A program made the translations under genes and the position numbers. This document shows, piece by piece, positions 25,058-34,222 of a stretch of DNA of 64,000 nucleotides (its first letter is position 1; the number at the start of each line of letters is the position of its first letter). Below the pieces are notes generated by a model, which saw nothing but the letters and a program-made list of their open reading frames with translations, had not been told where the DNA came from and did not search any database. The stretch is from Halorussus caseinilyticus (lineage in GTDB: Archaea > Halobacteriota > Halobacteria > Halobacteriales > Haladaptataceae). The DNA is taken from assembly GCF_029338395.1 (NCBI RefSeq), contig NZ_CP119809.1, positions 1,426,001-1,490,000 of the forward strand. The letters run 5' to 3'.

Positions 25058-28000
25058 CTACCGGAGCGCGGTTTCGACCTTCTCGATTGGGTGGGGCGGT
25101 TCGCCATCGGTCCCCTCTCTGTCGCCGAGTTGCGCCCGACAGGACGCGCCCGGCGCGACCACGGCGTCGCCGTCGCTCGATTCGACCTGCTCGAACAGAA
25201 TCTCACCGATTTTCCGACTCATCGAGTAGTGTTCGGCCTCGTAGCCGAAACTCCCGGCCATCCCGCAACACCCCGAGTCGAGTGCGTCCACTTCGTAGCC
25301 AGCGTCCCGGAGGACGCTGGCGGCGTAGGTGTCCTTCTTGGTCGACTTCTGGTGGCAGTGGCCGTGGTAGGTCAGCGTCTCGTCGGGCGCGTCGAACGAG
25401 AGGTCGAACTCGAAGATGTCCAGATACTCGCAGATTCCGTAGGTGTTCGCGGCGACCCGTTCGGCCGCGGTTCCGATTTCCTCCCCGGAGTCGTCCAGTC
25501 GCTCCTCCGGGTCGGCGGTCCGGGGTTCGGCGTACTGCTCGCCCGAGCGACTCGACTCGGGGCCTCGCTCGCCGAGCAAGTCGAGGTAGTCCGACTGAAT
25601 CATCACGGCGTCGGAGGGTTCGACGACTACCACGTCCCACCCGTCGCGGACGCGCGCCGAGAGCGCGGACACGTTCGTCTGCGCGCGTTCGCGCGAGGCG
25701 TCGAGGAAGCCCTTCGAGTGGGCGGGGCGTCCGCTGTCGGTCACGCCGTCGGGAATCTCGACGCGGACGCCCGCCGCTTCGAGGACCCGGACCGCGGCTT
25801 TCCCGGCGTCGGGGTGGTTGTAGTTGGTGTAGGCGTCGGGGAACAGCGCGACCTTCCGGATGGCTTCCGACTCCGGAATCCGGGCACCGCCGCGCGACTC
25901 GAACCAGTCTTCGAGGGTCTCTCGGTGGAAGGTCGGGAGACTGCGCTCGCTGGCGATGCCGAGAGTGCGCTCCAGCAGGCCTCGCGCGCCGGGAACCTTG
26001 CTGGCCCAGTTCGAGAGGGGTGCCAGCGCGCTCCCGACCGAAGAGAGGGCGGCGACGTTGGCGAAGAGTCGCTCGCGCAGGTCCGACCCGTGGCGCTGGT
26101 GGTACTCGTGTTCGACTTCGGCCTTGAGTTTGGCCATGTCAACCTCGCTCGGGCAGTCGCGGGCGCACCCCTTGCACCCGATGCAGAGGTCCATCACCTC
26201 GGCCATAAACTCCACGTCGAACTGCTCGCCCTCCGGGAGTTCTCCGCTCATCGCCTGACGGAGCATGTTGGCCCGGCCTCTGGTACTCGTGACTTCCTCG
26301 TCCGCGGCCCGGTAGGTCGGACACATCACGCCGCCGGTCGTCACCTGCCCGCCGCGACATCCTCCGCACCCGTGACAGAGTTCGACCATCCCCTGAAAGC
26401 CGTTCTCGTTCTCCCACTGGAGTTCGGGCGCGAACCCGGCCGAGAACTCGTAGTCGGGGTCGAACCGCAGGTTCTCGGTCATCCCGTGGTCGCCACAGAC
26501 GTTGCCCGGATTCAGCAACCAGTCGGGGTCGAAGGCCGATTTGAGGTCGCGGAACACCTGCCAGACTTCCTCGCCGTAGAGTTTCCGGTTCCACTGGGTC
26601 CGGGCGCGGCCGTCGCCGTGTTCGCCCGAGACCGACCCGCCGTACTCGACCACGAGGTCGGTGGCTCGGTCCGCGATGTTCTCCATCTGGTTGACGCCCG
26701 CGGGGGACTTGGTGTTCACGAGCGGTCGGATGTGGAGACACCCCGGCCCGGCGTGGGCGTAGAAACTGGCGAAGGTGTCGTTGTCTTCGAGGACTCGCCG
26801 GAAGTCGGCGACGTACTCGGGCAGGTTCTCGGGGGGCACCGCGGCGTCCTCGATGAACGAGATGTGCTTTTCGTCGGAGGTGCGCGAGAGCAGGATGGGA
26901 AGCCCGGACTTCCGGAGCTTCCAGAACCGGGCGCGTTCGGCCTCGTCGTGGGCCTCCATCCCGGCGAAGGCGAGTTCGCCCTCGCGGTCCTCGCGCAGGG
27001 TCGCGACCTTCTGGCGGCCTTCCTCGTCGCTCTCGGCGTAGAACTCCACGAGCAGGACCGAGTCGGTGCCCTCGGGAAGCATCCCCACCACGTCGGCGAA
27101 CTCCTCGGTGTCGCGTGCGAGGTCGATAAGAACGTCGTCCAGCACTTCGACCGCCGAGGGGTCGTGGTCGAGGATGGGGGCCACGTCCTCCATCGCGTCG
27201 AGCAGGTCGTCGTAGGCGAACAGCGCCATCGACTTGGTTTCGGGGACGGGTTCGAGTCCGACCGTCGCCTCGGTCACGATTGCCAGCGTCCCCTCGCTCC
27301 CGGCGAGCAGGCGCGCGAGGTTGACCGCGCCATCCTCGCTCGCGGTTTCACCGCTCGCATTCGAGGCGCGTTGCGCCTCGCGCGTCTCGTCCACGAGCCG
27401 GTCGAGGTTGTACCCCGAGACGTTCCGCTTGAGTTGGGGATACGCCTCCGCGATGGTCTCGGTCTCCTCGTCGAGAATCCGGGCGACTTCGGCGTAGATA
27501 CGGGCTTCGAGGTCCCCGTCGGAGTCGGCGCGCTCGCGGAGTTCTGCGAGTTCGACCTCGCCGAAAGTGGTGACGGTGCCGTCGGCGAGGACGACCTCGA
27601 CTTCTTCGACGTAGGCGTCGGTCTTGCCGTACTTCAGCGAGTGGCTTCCGGTCGAGTTGTTGCCGATTGCGCCGCCGAGCGCCGACTTGTCGCCCCACGC
27701 GGGGTCGGGAGCGAACTTCAGACCGTGGGGCGCGAGTTCGTCGTTCAACTCCGCCAGCACCGCGCCGGGTTGAGCGCGGGCGGTCGGCGTCTCGGCGTCG
27801 GGCGAGACTTCGAGGACAGAATCCATGTGTCGCGTGAAGTCGAGAACCACCGCCTCGTTGACGGCCTGTCCCGCGAGGCTCGTCCCGCCGCCGCGGGGGA
27901 GGACCGGAATCTCCCGGTCGGCGCAGTAGTCCATCACCGCCGCCACGTCGCCGGTGTCGGTGGGGAAGACGACGCCGATTGGCGTCACCTCGTAGGCGCT

Positions 28001-28165
28001 GGCGTCGGTCGCGTAGAGCTGTCGAGAGTAGCTGTCGAAGCGCACGTCGCCGTCCACGAGCGACTGCAGGTCCGACACCAACCCCGTGCGTGCGACCTCG
28101 TCGGACCGGTAGTCGTAGTCCGCGCGGGGGTCGCGGGCGGGGTCTCCCGCGTCGTGCGTAGCCAT
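25058..28165 (-). CDS. FAD/Fe-S 2-hydroxyacid dehydrogenase (D-lactate/glycolate type, GlcD-GlcF fusion)
   Basis: A 1035-residue fusion. The N-terminal FAD-binding (type 4) domain has PRGGGTSLAGQ and GNNSTGSHSLKYG, followed by the FAD-oxidase C-domain with HAGPGCLHIRP and GEHGDGR. The Fe-S part follows, with CHGCGGC and CIGCKGCARDC cysteine clusters, then CCG-domain motifs HGHCHQK and DSGCCGMAGSFG. Such fusions oxidise D-lactate or glycolate and pass electrons to the quinone pool at the membrane. Separate glcD and glcF genes do this in bacteria; the single-chain form is usual in haloarchaea. It is about the usual length and intact. Confidence 0.92.
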   Translation of the reverse strand: MATHDAGDPARDPRADYDYRSDEVARTGLVSDLQSLVDGDVRFDSYSRQLYATDASAYEVTPIGVVFPTDTGDVAAVMDYCADREIPVLPRGGGTSLAGQAVNEAVVLDFTRHMDSVLEVSPDAETPTARAQPGAVLAELNDELAPHGLKFAPDPAWGDKSALGGAIGNNSTGSHSLKYGKTDAYVEEVEVVLADGTVTTFGEVELAELRERADSDGDLEARIYAEVARILDEETETIAEAYPQLKRNVSGYNLDRLVDETREAQRASNASGETASEDGAVNLARLLAGSEGTLAIVTEATVGLEPVPETKSMALFAYDDLLDAMEDVAPILDHDPSAVEVLDDVLIDLARDTEEFADVVGMLPEGTDSVLLVEFYAESDEEGRQKVATLREDREGELAFAGMEAHDEAERARFWKLRKSGLPILLSRTSDEKHISFIEDAAVPPENLPEYVADFRRVLEDNDTFASFYAHAGPGCLHIRPLVNTKSPAGVNQMENIADRATDLVVEYGGSVSGEHGDGRARTQWNRKLYGEEVWQVFRDLKSAFDPDWLLNPGNVCGDHGMTENLRFDPDYEFSAGFAPELQWENENGFQGMVELCHGCGGCRGGQVTTGGVMCPTYRAADEEVTSTRGRANMLRQAMSGELPEGEQFDVEFMAEVMDLCIGCKGCARDCPSEVDMAKLKAEVEHEYHQRHGSDLRERLFANVAALSSVGSALAPLSNWASKVPGARGLLERTLGIASERSLPTFHRETLEDWFESRGGARIPESEAIRKVALFPDAYTNYNHPDAGKAAVRVLEAAGVRVEIPDGVTDSGRPAHSKGFLDASRERAQTNVSALSARVRDGWDVVVVEPSDAVMIQSDYLDLLGERGPESSRSGEQYAEPRTADPEERLDDSGEEIGTAAERVAANTYGICEYLDIFEFDLSFDAPDETLTYHGHCHQKSTKKDTYAASVLRDAGYEVDALDSGCCGMAGSFGYEAEHYSMSRKIGEILFEQVESSDGDAVVAPGASCRAQLGDREGTDGEPPHPIEKVETALR

Positions 28166-28646
28166 ACCGCGGCATACGGACGGGGGGCCGAAAAGTGGTG
28201 CGCTCGGCGCAGAATCGCCCGGCGGTGGGCCGGGAGTGGGGTGGTGGAGGGTGTCGGTCGATGGTGCGACGACGGCTCGGAAGACAAACGGCGTCTTCCG
28301 ATGTCTGCGCTCACGTCAGTTCGCGCAGGCTCGTCAGAGCGTGCCACTGACGGCGGACGACTGAGCGACCGCAGGGAGCGAAGGAGTCGGTCGGGGAGGG
28401 TGTGGCCCATGGTCGTAGTGCGGGTGCGGTCCCACAGGAGTCGGGAGAGGCTAGCACCCCGGATTTCCGTCGTCGTGGTGCAGTCGTAGCACGGTCGCGG
28501 TGCAGTCGGGTTCGCTTACAGATGGCTAGCCTTTTTCACCACTGCCGACAACAGATTTACAGACTATTTAGGTGTAATCGTCGTAGTCATGACGTGGATG
28601 GCTAGTCACAACATCTATCCTCGTGGAGCAAGTACGTCAAGATACG
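28166..28646. other. Intergenic region upstream of toxin-antitoxin pair
   Basis: This 480-bp divergent spacer has its GC-rich left half shared with the promoter side of the dehydrogenase gene and an AT-rich right half (28540-28620) that should hold the promoter of the RHH gene. Short frames are low-complexity and no gene was accepted. Confidence 0.55.
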
Positions 28647-28955
28647 ATGGCGATGGAGAACGACAAAATCCAGTTCCGTGGAGGGGCCGAAAAGCGCGCG
28701 AGTCAGCTACTCGACCAGATGCGACTCGGCGGTATCAACGTCAGCGAACTCGCTCGTCGGGGACTCCAAGAAAAACTGCGTGAGACGCTCTCGGACGAGG
28801 AGAAAATCCAACTCCACCAACAGTACGAACGGGGCGAAATTTCCGACCCGGTTGCCGAAATCCTGCTCGGTGACGCCATCGAAGAAATCGAACGCGAGCG
28901 GACTGCCTTCGAAGACGCGGCAGAACTCGACACCGACGGAGTTTTTCAGGACTGA
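28647..28955 (+). CDS. Ribbon-helix-helix-like putative antitoxin
   Basis: A 102-residue protein from the ATG at 28647. An in-frame GTG at 28623 would add 8 residues, and a further ATG is at 28653. Residues 3-40 (DKIQFRG, GGINVSELARRGL) read as one beta strand and two helices of a ribbon-helix-helix DNA-binding fold. The acidic C-terminal half is the kind of tail that wraps a toxin. The stop is 6 bp before the PIN-like gene, giving an antitoxin-toxin operon that probably autorepresses. Confidence 0.8.
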   Translation: MAMENDKIQFRGGAEKRASQLLDQMRLGGINVSELARRGLQEKLRETLSDEEKIQLHQQYERGEISDPVAEILLGDAIEEIERERTAFEDAAELDTDGVFQD

Positions 28956-28961
28956 GACTGT

Positions 28962-29567
28962 GTGGACGACGAGGTTCGACATCCGATAATCGTAGATACT
29001 GACGCACTCATCGCCGTGGCCAACACGGGTCTCTGGCCGCGACTCACCGACAACCTACACGTCACGACGACGAACGTTTGCTACCACGAACTCGAACGAC
29101 ACGTCCGCGAGAAGTCAGCTTACGCACCGGAAGGGACACGAGAACGGTGGGTCCACGACGGAAGTGAGACCGCACTCCGACCGTTCGCCGACGAGGAGAA
29201 CGGGGCGTTCACCACCGTCTCGTGTGTCCCTCGCCCGCACGGAGAGGACGCCGGAGAGAAAGCAGTAAGACGAGAAGTCGAACAGAACGCAACAACGTAC
29301 ACCTACGCTATCCTGATGGACAAACACGGTCGGAGAGCGATTAACCGAGTGTTCGATAGGAGAGACGAGACCGGAAAAGCCGTCGCTCCGCCGTTTCTCC
29401 TGTACCTTCTCCTCGATAGCGGTGCGTGTACGAAAGCCGAGTTCTGCCGTGCGTGCGGTGACATCCTAAAAGGAGAAGGATGGACTGGGTATCAGGCCGT
29501 CCAAGCCGCGTGGGAGGCAATTCCGATAGACTGTGGTGACTACCTCTCGGACGACCTGCTTCCGTGA
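28962..29567 (+). CDS. PIN-domain-like putative toxin ribonuclease
   Basis: A 201-residue protein starting at GTG 28962. The N-terminal IIVDTDALIAV supplies the first PIN-type Asp; a conserved Glu in CYHELERHV and acidic residues in DAGEKAVRREVE could complete the metal site. PIN toxins cleave RNA. The protein is longer than common VapC (about 130-150 residues), with an insert at about 60-95 and a C-terminal tail containing CRACG. Pairing with the upstream RHH-like gene supports a toxin-antitoxin module. Confidence 0.75.
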   Translation: MDDEVRHPIIVDTDALIAVANTGLWPRLTDNLHVTTTNVCYHELERHVREKSAYAPEGTRERWVHDGSETALRPFADEENGAFTTVSCVPRPHGEDAGEKAVRREVEQNATTYTYAILMDKHGRRAINRVFDRRDETGKAVAPPFLLYLLLDSGACTKAEFCRACGDILKGEGWTGYQAVQAAWEAIPIDCGDYLSDDLLP

Positions 29568-29684
29568 CGAAGGGACTTACGGTTGAAAAGTCCCTTTCGG
29601 ACACGGAAAACACCAGCTTGGACAGTTCTATGGATATGTTTAGGAAATATATACGAGGCTAAAACAACGACTAAGAAGGCCAAA

Positions 29685-30722
29685 TCAGTCGTCCGCGGGA
29701 CCCGCGGACCCCGACCACGCGCTCTCGCCCGACTCCGAATCGGCGGCGTCTGGCGCGCCGCGTCCGACCGACGAGCGAACCGAGTCCGCAAACGCCGACT
29801 CCCGAACTGAATCCGCGAGCGACCGAATCGCGCCCCGATGCAGGACCGCGAACCCGGCGAAGATGGCGGCGAACCCGACTAGCGTCGAAGACGAGACCAA
29901 CTCGCCCAACAGCGCCCAACTCACGAGGGTCGCCACGACCGGTTCGAGGTAGCCCACGAGGTGGAGTTTCGTCGGCCCGATTTGTTCGAGCAGTCGGAAG
30001 TACAGCAGGAACGCCACGACGCCCGACAGGAGCGTCAGGTAGGCGAACGACGCCAGCGCGGTGGGTGTCAACCGAATCGCAGACAGCGACTCGCCCCGTA
30101 GCGCACCCCCGCCGAACAGCAGGACCGCCCCGCCGAGCATCGCCCACGCCTGCAACGACGCGGCGGGCAGGTCGTGTCGGAGCGGCCGGGTCAGGACCGC
30201 GCCGAGGGCGAAGCAGACGCCGCCGAGGAAGACCAGACCCACGCCGAGGACGTTCGCCGAGAGCGCACTCGCGGGGTTCAGGCCCGCGACGACCGCCACG
30301 CCCGCGATGCCGAGGGCGAAGCCCACGCCCTTCGTGAGCGTCAGGCGTTCGTCAAGCACCACGGCCGCGAACCCGGCGGTCAGGACCGGCGAGAGACTGA
30401 CTACGACCGCCGCAATCGCGCCCGAGACGTGTCGCTCGCCGAGGTAGAGCAAGGCGTGGTAGCCAGCGATGACCAGCGCGCCGACCACGCCGACGGCGAG
30501 GTACTCCCCGCGTGCGCGTGGCCGCCAGCGGTCGGTCCTGAGCGCGGCGTAGGCCAAGATGACCGCGCCCGCGACGGCGTACCGAAGCCCGGCGAACACC
30601 AACGGCGGGAAGTAGTGGAGTCCGACTTCGATGGCGACGAACGACCCGCCCCAGAAGATTGCAAGCAGTGCGAACATCAGGGCTGGAAGTGGAATTCGAC
30701 TTTCAATATCTCCGTAAATCAT
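29685..30722 (-). CDS. EamA/DMT-family transporter
   Basis: A 345-residue integral membrane protein with about ten hydrophobic helices in two EamA repeats (first FWGGSFVAIEVGL, second from about residue 155). Members export amino acids, metabolites or drugs. The C-terminal about 50 residues are hydrophilic, Ser/Asp-rich and cytoplasmic. It is divergent from an Lrp/AsnC regulator with a phased repeat in the shared promoter region, which suggests that the regulator controls this exporter and that an amino acid is the likely substrate (inference). A TATA-like cttaag lies about 30 bp before the start. Confidence 0.92.
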   Translation of the reverse strand: MIYGDIESRIPLPALMFALLAIFWGGSFVAIEVGLHYFPPLVFAGLRYAVAGAVILAYAALRTDRWRPRARGEYLAVGVVGALVIAGYHALLYLGERHVSGAIAAVVVSLSPVLTAGFAAVVLDERLTLTKGVGFALGIAGVAVVAGLNPASALSANVLGVGLVFLGGVCFALGAVLTRPLRHDLPAASLQAWAMLGGAVLLFGGGALRGESLSAIRLTPTALASFAYLTLLSGVVAFLLYFRLLEQIGPTKLHLVGYLEPVVATLVSWALLGELVSSSTLVGFAAIFAGFAVLHRGAIRSLADSVRESAFADSVRSSVGRGAPDAADSESGESAWSGSAGPADD

Positions 30723-30772
30723 GATTCTGTTACAACTATCGTGGGTTCGCGGCCTTAAGTCCTTCTACAAAG

Positions 30773-30803
30773 AATCGCTATCTAATCGAATACGAATCGA
30801 ATA
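30773..30803. promoter_or_regulatory. Candidate Lrp-type operator: three 11-bp-phased repeats
   Basis: aatcgcta (30773), aatcgaata (30784) and aatcgaata (30795) recur at exactly 11-bp spacing, one helical turn. They lie just upstream of the exporter's TATA-like element within the divergent region shared with the Lrp/AsnC gene. Confidence 0.5.
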
Positions 30804-30906
30804 TTGAGATAGTTCTGAGAAAAATAGTTAACGTTATCGCGCTCGGCCGACTTCTGACGACGGGGAGAAAATCGGCGTCGTCGGCAGTCGTGCCGACAAA
30901 ACGGAC

Positions 30907-30913
30907 GTTAAGT
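30907..30913 (+). promoter_or_regulatory. TATA-like box of the Lrp/AsnC gene
   Basis: gttaagt lies 27-33 bp before the ATG at 30940, consistent with a leaderless transcript. Confidence 0.45.
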
Positions 30914-30939
30914 AGGCGGGGGCGCAACGTGGACGAACG

Positions 30940-31425
30940 ATGGACGAGCGCGACGTGACCATTCTGAAGGCCATCGCCGACCTCGGGACCGGAAGTCCCG
31001 AGAAACTGAGCGAAGAGACCGACATCCCGGTCTCGACCATCCACTACCGCCTGAACAACCTGCGCGAGGAGGGCGTCATCAAAAACGACCTCTACGACAT
31101 CGACTTGGAGCGGGCGGGACTCGGCGTCACGGTCCTCGTGGAAGTACTGGCCGACTACAGCGACTCCTACGAGGAGTTCGGCGAGAAACTGCTCGAAGTC
31201 GAGGGCGTGACCCAAGCCTACTTCGCCATGGGCGAGACCGACTTCATCGTCGTCGCGCGCCTCCCCGACAGCGACGCGGTTGAACGCCTCATCAGCGACT
31301 TCGAGGCCGTAGAGGGCGTCGAGCGCACCAACTCGACGTTCGTAATTTCGTCGTTGCGGGACACGGACAATCCGCTGGAGAGTTACAGTTTGGAGACGCT
31401 GGTCGAAGAGTTGGCCGACGAGTGA
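30940..31425 (+). CDS. Lrp/AsnC family transcriptional regulator
   Basis: A 161-residue regulator. The N-terminal winged helix at residues 3-50 has the typical PVSTIHYRLNNLREEGVI recognition region. The C-terminal RAM/AsnC ligand-binding domain has the ferredoxin-like pattern (VTVLVEVL, GVTQAYFAMGETDFIVVARL). Such proteins form octamers that bind amino acids. The divergent EamA exporter is the most likely target. The gene ends 4 bp before the convergent thyX stop. Confidence 0.92.
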   Translation: MDERDVTILKAIADLGTGSPEKLSEETDIPVSTIHYRLNNLREEGVIKNDLYDIDLERAGLGVTVLVEVLADYSDSYEEFGEKLLEVEGVTQAYFAMGETDFIVVARLPDSDAVERLISDFEAVEGVERTNSTFVISSLRDTDNPLESYSLETLVEELADE

Positions 31426-31429
31426 GACG

Positions 31430-32173
31430 TTAGGGCGCGAGTCGGTTCTTCCGGTTCTTCATGTTCTCCTCGTAGTAGTCGAACGTGATGGGACACCACT
31501 CCTTCGCCAAGTCGAGGACTTCTTCCGTCATGTTCCGAATCTCCCACTGACTATCGGCCGCGGCCCGTAGGTCAGCCACGTGCATCAGCATCCGAGCGTT
31601 CATCGACATGACCATGTTAACCTCTGTCCCGATAGGAAGGACGAACCGAGCGTCCTCGGGCGGCATCCCGAGGTCAAGGAGTTCCTGATAATCCTCGACC
31701 GAACGCTTGACTGATTTTTGGAAGACTGCCTCACGCTCTTCGACCGTCTCGTCGTCCACCGCTCCGCCCTCCTGATTCCGACCAATCCAATCGGGGTCGG
31801 TCGCCGACGGCGGCGTGACGACCAGTTCACCCTCGGCCACGTCTTCCGGGTCCACGTCGTCGAACGAGACGTAGCGCATGCTTCGCACGTCGAACGAGAC
31901 GTGACGATGGCGCGTGATTTGGGCCATGCAGGACCGACTGATGCCCTTCACGGCGAAAGTGGCTTGAGGGTGTTCGAAGGGACCGAAGTGACCCTGTTTC
32001 AGGAGGTGTCCGATGAGGGTCTCTTTCTTCTCCTCGATGGTCTCGCCCTCTATCGTCGCCATGACCTCCTTGAACGATTTGTCCCCGACGAACTCCTCCA
32101 TGTAGTCGTTGCGCGCCGCCGAACAGACGACCTCCTCCGGGTCGTCGGTGGCCTCCAGCAGTTGGACTTCCAT
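31430..32173 (-). CDS. thyX: Flavin-dependent thymidylate synthase
   Basis: A 247-residue ThyX, which makes dTMP from dUMP using methylene-tetrahydrofolate and reduced FAD. The family signature RHR(X)7S is present at 88-98 (R88-H89-R90 ... S98). The length is normal for the family. No ThyA or DHFR is seen in the window; the FolP and MptE genes further right belong to the same folate/pterin economy. The ATG at 32173 is divergent from the MBL gene, with a 92-bp shared promoter region. Confidence 0.95.
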   Translation of the reverse strand: MEVQLLEATDDPEEVVCSAARNDYMEEFVGDKSFKEVMATIEGETIEEKKETLIGHLLKQGHFGPFEHPQATFAVKGISRSCMAQITRHRHVSFDVRSMRYVSFDDVDPEDVAEGELVVTPPSATDPDWIGRNQEGGAVDDETVEEREAVFQKSVKRSVEDYQELLDLGMPPEDARFVLPIGTEVNMVMSMNARMLMHVADLRAAADSQWEIRNMTEEVLDLAKEWCPITFDYYEENMKNRKNRLAP

Positions 32174-32265
32174 GGGTGAGACGAGTAGCGCCCGACTACA
32201 TAAATCGACTCATCGTCCAAACTGACAACGACACCCACAAACCCCCTCCATCCCTACTCCCGAGC

Positions 32266-32844
32266 ATGATTACGAACATCGCGCGCGGCGTGCAGGCGTT
32301 CACGAGCAACGCCTTCCTCGTGGAGGGCGACCGGACCGTGTTGGTAGACACCGGGTCGAACTTCGACGCGGTGAGCAGAATCCGCGACCGGGATGCCGAA
32401 CTCGACGCAATCGTCCTCACGCACACCCACCCGGACCACGTGGGGAACCTCGAAGCCGTCAAAGACGCCTTCGGCGTCGAAGCGTGGGGCTACGACACCG
32501 ACCAACCGGGCGTAGACCACGCCATCGCCGACGAGGAGCGCGTCCGAATCGGCGACCACGACTACACCTCGCTCCACACGCCCGGTCACAAGAACGACCA
32601 CTTGTGCTTTTACTCCGACAGCGCGAGCGTCCTGTTCGCTGGCGACCTCGTCTTCCAGAACGGGAGTTTCGGCCGCACGGACCTCGAAGAGGGCGACCGG
32701 GACCGACTCGTCGAGAGCATCGACCGGGTGAGCGAGCGAGTAGACGAACACCTCGCGGCGATGTACGTCGGCCACGGCCCGAGCGTCACCACCGACCCGT
32801 ATCACGACGTGGAGTTGGCGGGGCGAGCGGCCCGGATGCGGTGA
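32266..32844 (+). CDS. MBL-fold metallo-hydrolase
   Basis: A 192-residue zinc hydrolase of the metallo-beta-lactamase fold. The HxHxDH motif is THTHPDH (H53, H55, D57, H58), followed by a further His in LHTPGHKNDH, the Asp in FAGDLVF, and a final His in YVGHGPS. It resembles glyoxalase II-like hydrolases; substrate is unknown. I chose the ATG at 32266; the frame is open upstream to 32176 but the extension is not family-like. Confidence 0.9.
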   Translation: MITNIARGVQAFTSNAFLVEGDRTVLVDTGSNFDAVSRIRDRDAELDAIVLTHTHPDHVGNLEAVKDAFGVEAWGYDTDQPGVDHAIADEERVRIGDHDYTSLHTPGHKNDHLCFYSDSASVLFAGDLVFQNGSFGRTDLEEGDRDRLVESIDRVSERVDEHLAAMYVGHGPSVTTDPYHDVELAGRAARMR

Positions 32845-32887
32845 CGAGTCGGCCAGTTTTATTTTCCGTCGATTCGTTGCTCGCGGC

Positions 32888-33397
32888 GTGACCGGGAGAA
32901 CCCGACTCACGACGACCGAGACGGTCCGCGACGAGGGGTCGTGGCTGTTCACGGTCCGTGACCCATACGACGAACTGGACGAAGTGCTTCTCGTGCCCTG
33001 CGAAGACGGCGAGCGAGCGGATTCGGCGGCCGAGAACTCGGCCCCTGAATCCGGCGTCGAGGCGTGGGTCAACCGATGCACTCACGAGGCCCAGCGGTTC
33101 GACCGGGGATTCGGCGCGCCGGTTCGGAACGGCCAACTCGTCTGTCCGAAACACGGGTCGCTGTTCGACACCTGTTCGGGCCACTGCGACAACGGCGAGG
33201 CCGCGGACACGACGCTCGTCTCGGTCGAAGTCGAAGTCGAGGACGGCGCGGTCTACCTCGCCGACGAGGACTACGAGTTCGCCCACGAGGGCAGTATCGA
33301 GAACGGCGGAGACGAGTCGGGCGAGTCGAGGTCGGACGACTTGAACGACGGTGATGACGACGGCATGCCGAGTTCGACCTCACACATCGGCTTCTGA
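32888..33397 (+). CDS. Rieske [2Fe-2S] protein
   Basis: A 169-residue soluble protein starting at GTG 32888. The Rieske ligands are C64-x-H66 (CTHE) and C86-x-x-H89 (CPKHG). The layout is that of the small Rieske ferredoxin or nitrite-reductase small-subunit type. An acidic insert at about 40-58 and an acidic, Ser/Gly-rich tail are unusual but fit halophilic adaptation. No oxygenase partner is adjacent, so its redox partner is unknown. Confidence 0.88.
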   Translation: MTGRTRLTTTETVRDEGSWLFTVRDPYDELDEVLLVPCEDGERADSAAENSAPESGVEAWVNRCTHEAQRFDRGFGAPVRNGQLVCPKHGSLFDTCSGHCDNGEAADTTLVSVEVEVEDGAVYLADEDYEFAHEGSIENGGDESGESRSDDLNDGDDDGMPSSTSHIGF

Positions 33398-33398
33398 C

Positions 33399-34217
33399 TC
33401 ACTGCTCGGCGACTGCGAGCAGTTCGTCGTAGGCCTCTTCGTAGGCCCGCGCGACTGCGTTCGGGTCGCGGCGGTCGTCGTCCGGAAGCGCGGACAGCGA
33501 GGCAGTCGCCTTCGGGTCGGTGAGTTCGGTCACGTCCGGCGTGTGGACTTCGAGTCGGCCGTCGCGGGGACTCCCGCCCGCGACTTCGCAGGCCTTCAGG
33601 AAGCGGTCGCCGTCGTAGGCCCGCATTCGGCCGGGTTCGACCACGGCCGCGGCGTCGAACGAGACGCCGCGAATCGGAACCGCCACGTCGCCGTAGGACT
33701 CGACCACGGCGTCGCCGCCGGTCTCGCCCTCGATTGCTCGGAGGCGGTCGGCGAACCCCTCGAACATCGGGAGGTGCAACTGGCGGGTAATCTCGTTCAA
33801 CTCCTCGACGGACTCGACGGTCGGCGCGTCTTCGAGCGGGAGATTTTCGCGGGCGGACTCGGGCACGTCGGCGCGGGCGTTCACGACGAACGACTCGCCA
33901 ACCCTGTCGAGGACGAACTCGCGGTGGACCTGCCCGACGAGTCCGGTGTCGGGACCGGGCGAGGGTCGCCAGAGTCGGTGGACGGGGTTCAGGTCCTCGG
34001 GTGCGAAGTCGCCGGAACTCGCCGCCGCGAGGCGCTTGGCGTCCTTACCGTAGAGTCGGCCGTCGCCGACCGCCCGGCGGTAGTCGTCGTGGTCGAACCA
34101 GTGGTCGTTGCCCGCGCGGGGCTTGAACCCGACCGCGCCGAGTCGGTTGAGTAGGCCGGTGGTGAACGTAGTCTTCCCGGCGTCCACCCGGTCGCCGCCG
34201 GTGACGAGTAGTCTCAC
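33399..34217 (-). CDS. P-loop NTPase, conserved haloarchaeal
   Basis: A 272-residue protein with an N-terminal P-loop GGDRVDAGKTTF (residues 7-18). This resembles the deviant loops of dethiobiotin synthetase/MinD-like enzymes and small-molecule kinases. I chose GTG 34217 because the P-loop then lies at the usual distance from the start; the open frame reaches 34898, but the extension is arginine/proline-rich shadow sequence. The rest is alpha/beta and soluble. It starts 5 bp after the preceding small gene, forming a two-gene operon. The substrate is unknown. Confidence 0.82.
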   Translation of the reverse strand: MRLLVTGGDRVDAGKTTFTTGLLNRLGAVGFKPRAGNDHWFDHDDYRRAVGDGRLYGKDAKRLAAASSGDFAPEDLNPVHRLWRPSPGPDTGLVGQVHREFVLDRVGESFVVNARADVPESARENLPLEDAPTVESVEELNEITRQLHLPMFEGFADRLRAIEGETGGDAVVESYGDVAVPIRGVSFDAAAVVEPGRMRAYDGDRFLKACEVAGGSPRDGRLEVHTPDVTELTDPKATASLSALPDDDRRDPNAVARAYEEAYDELLAVAEQ

Positions 34218-34222
34218 GCGTC

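Noticed and set aside
25019-28489. Plus-strand frame of 1156 residues opposite the FAD/Fe-S dehydrogenase
   Set aside because: The minus-strand reading has intact FAD and Fe-S motifs; the plus-strand one has no family features and Val/Arg bias.
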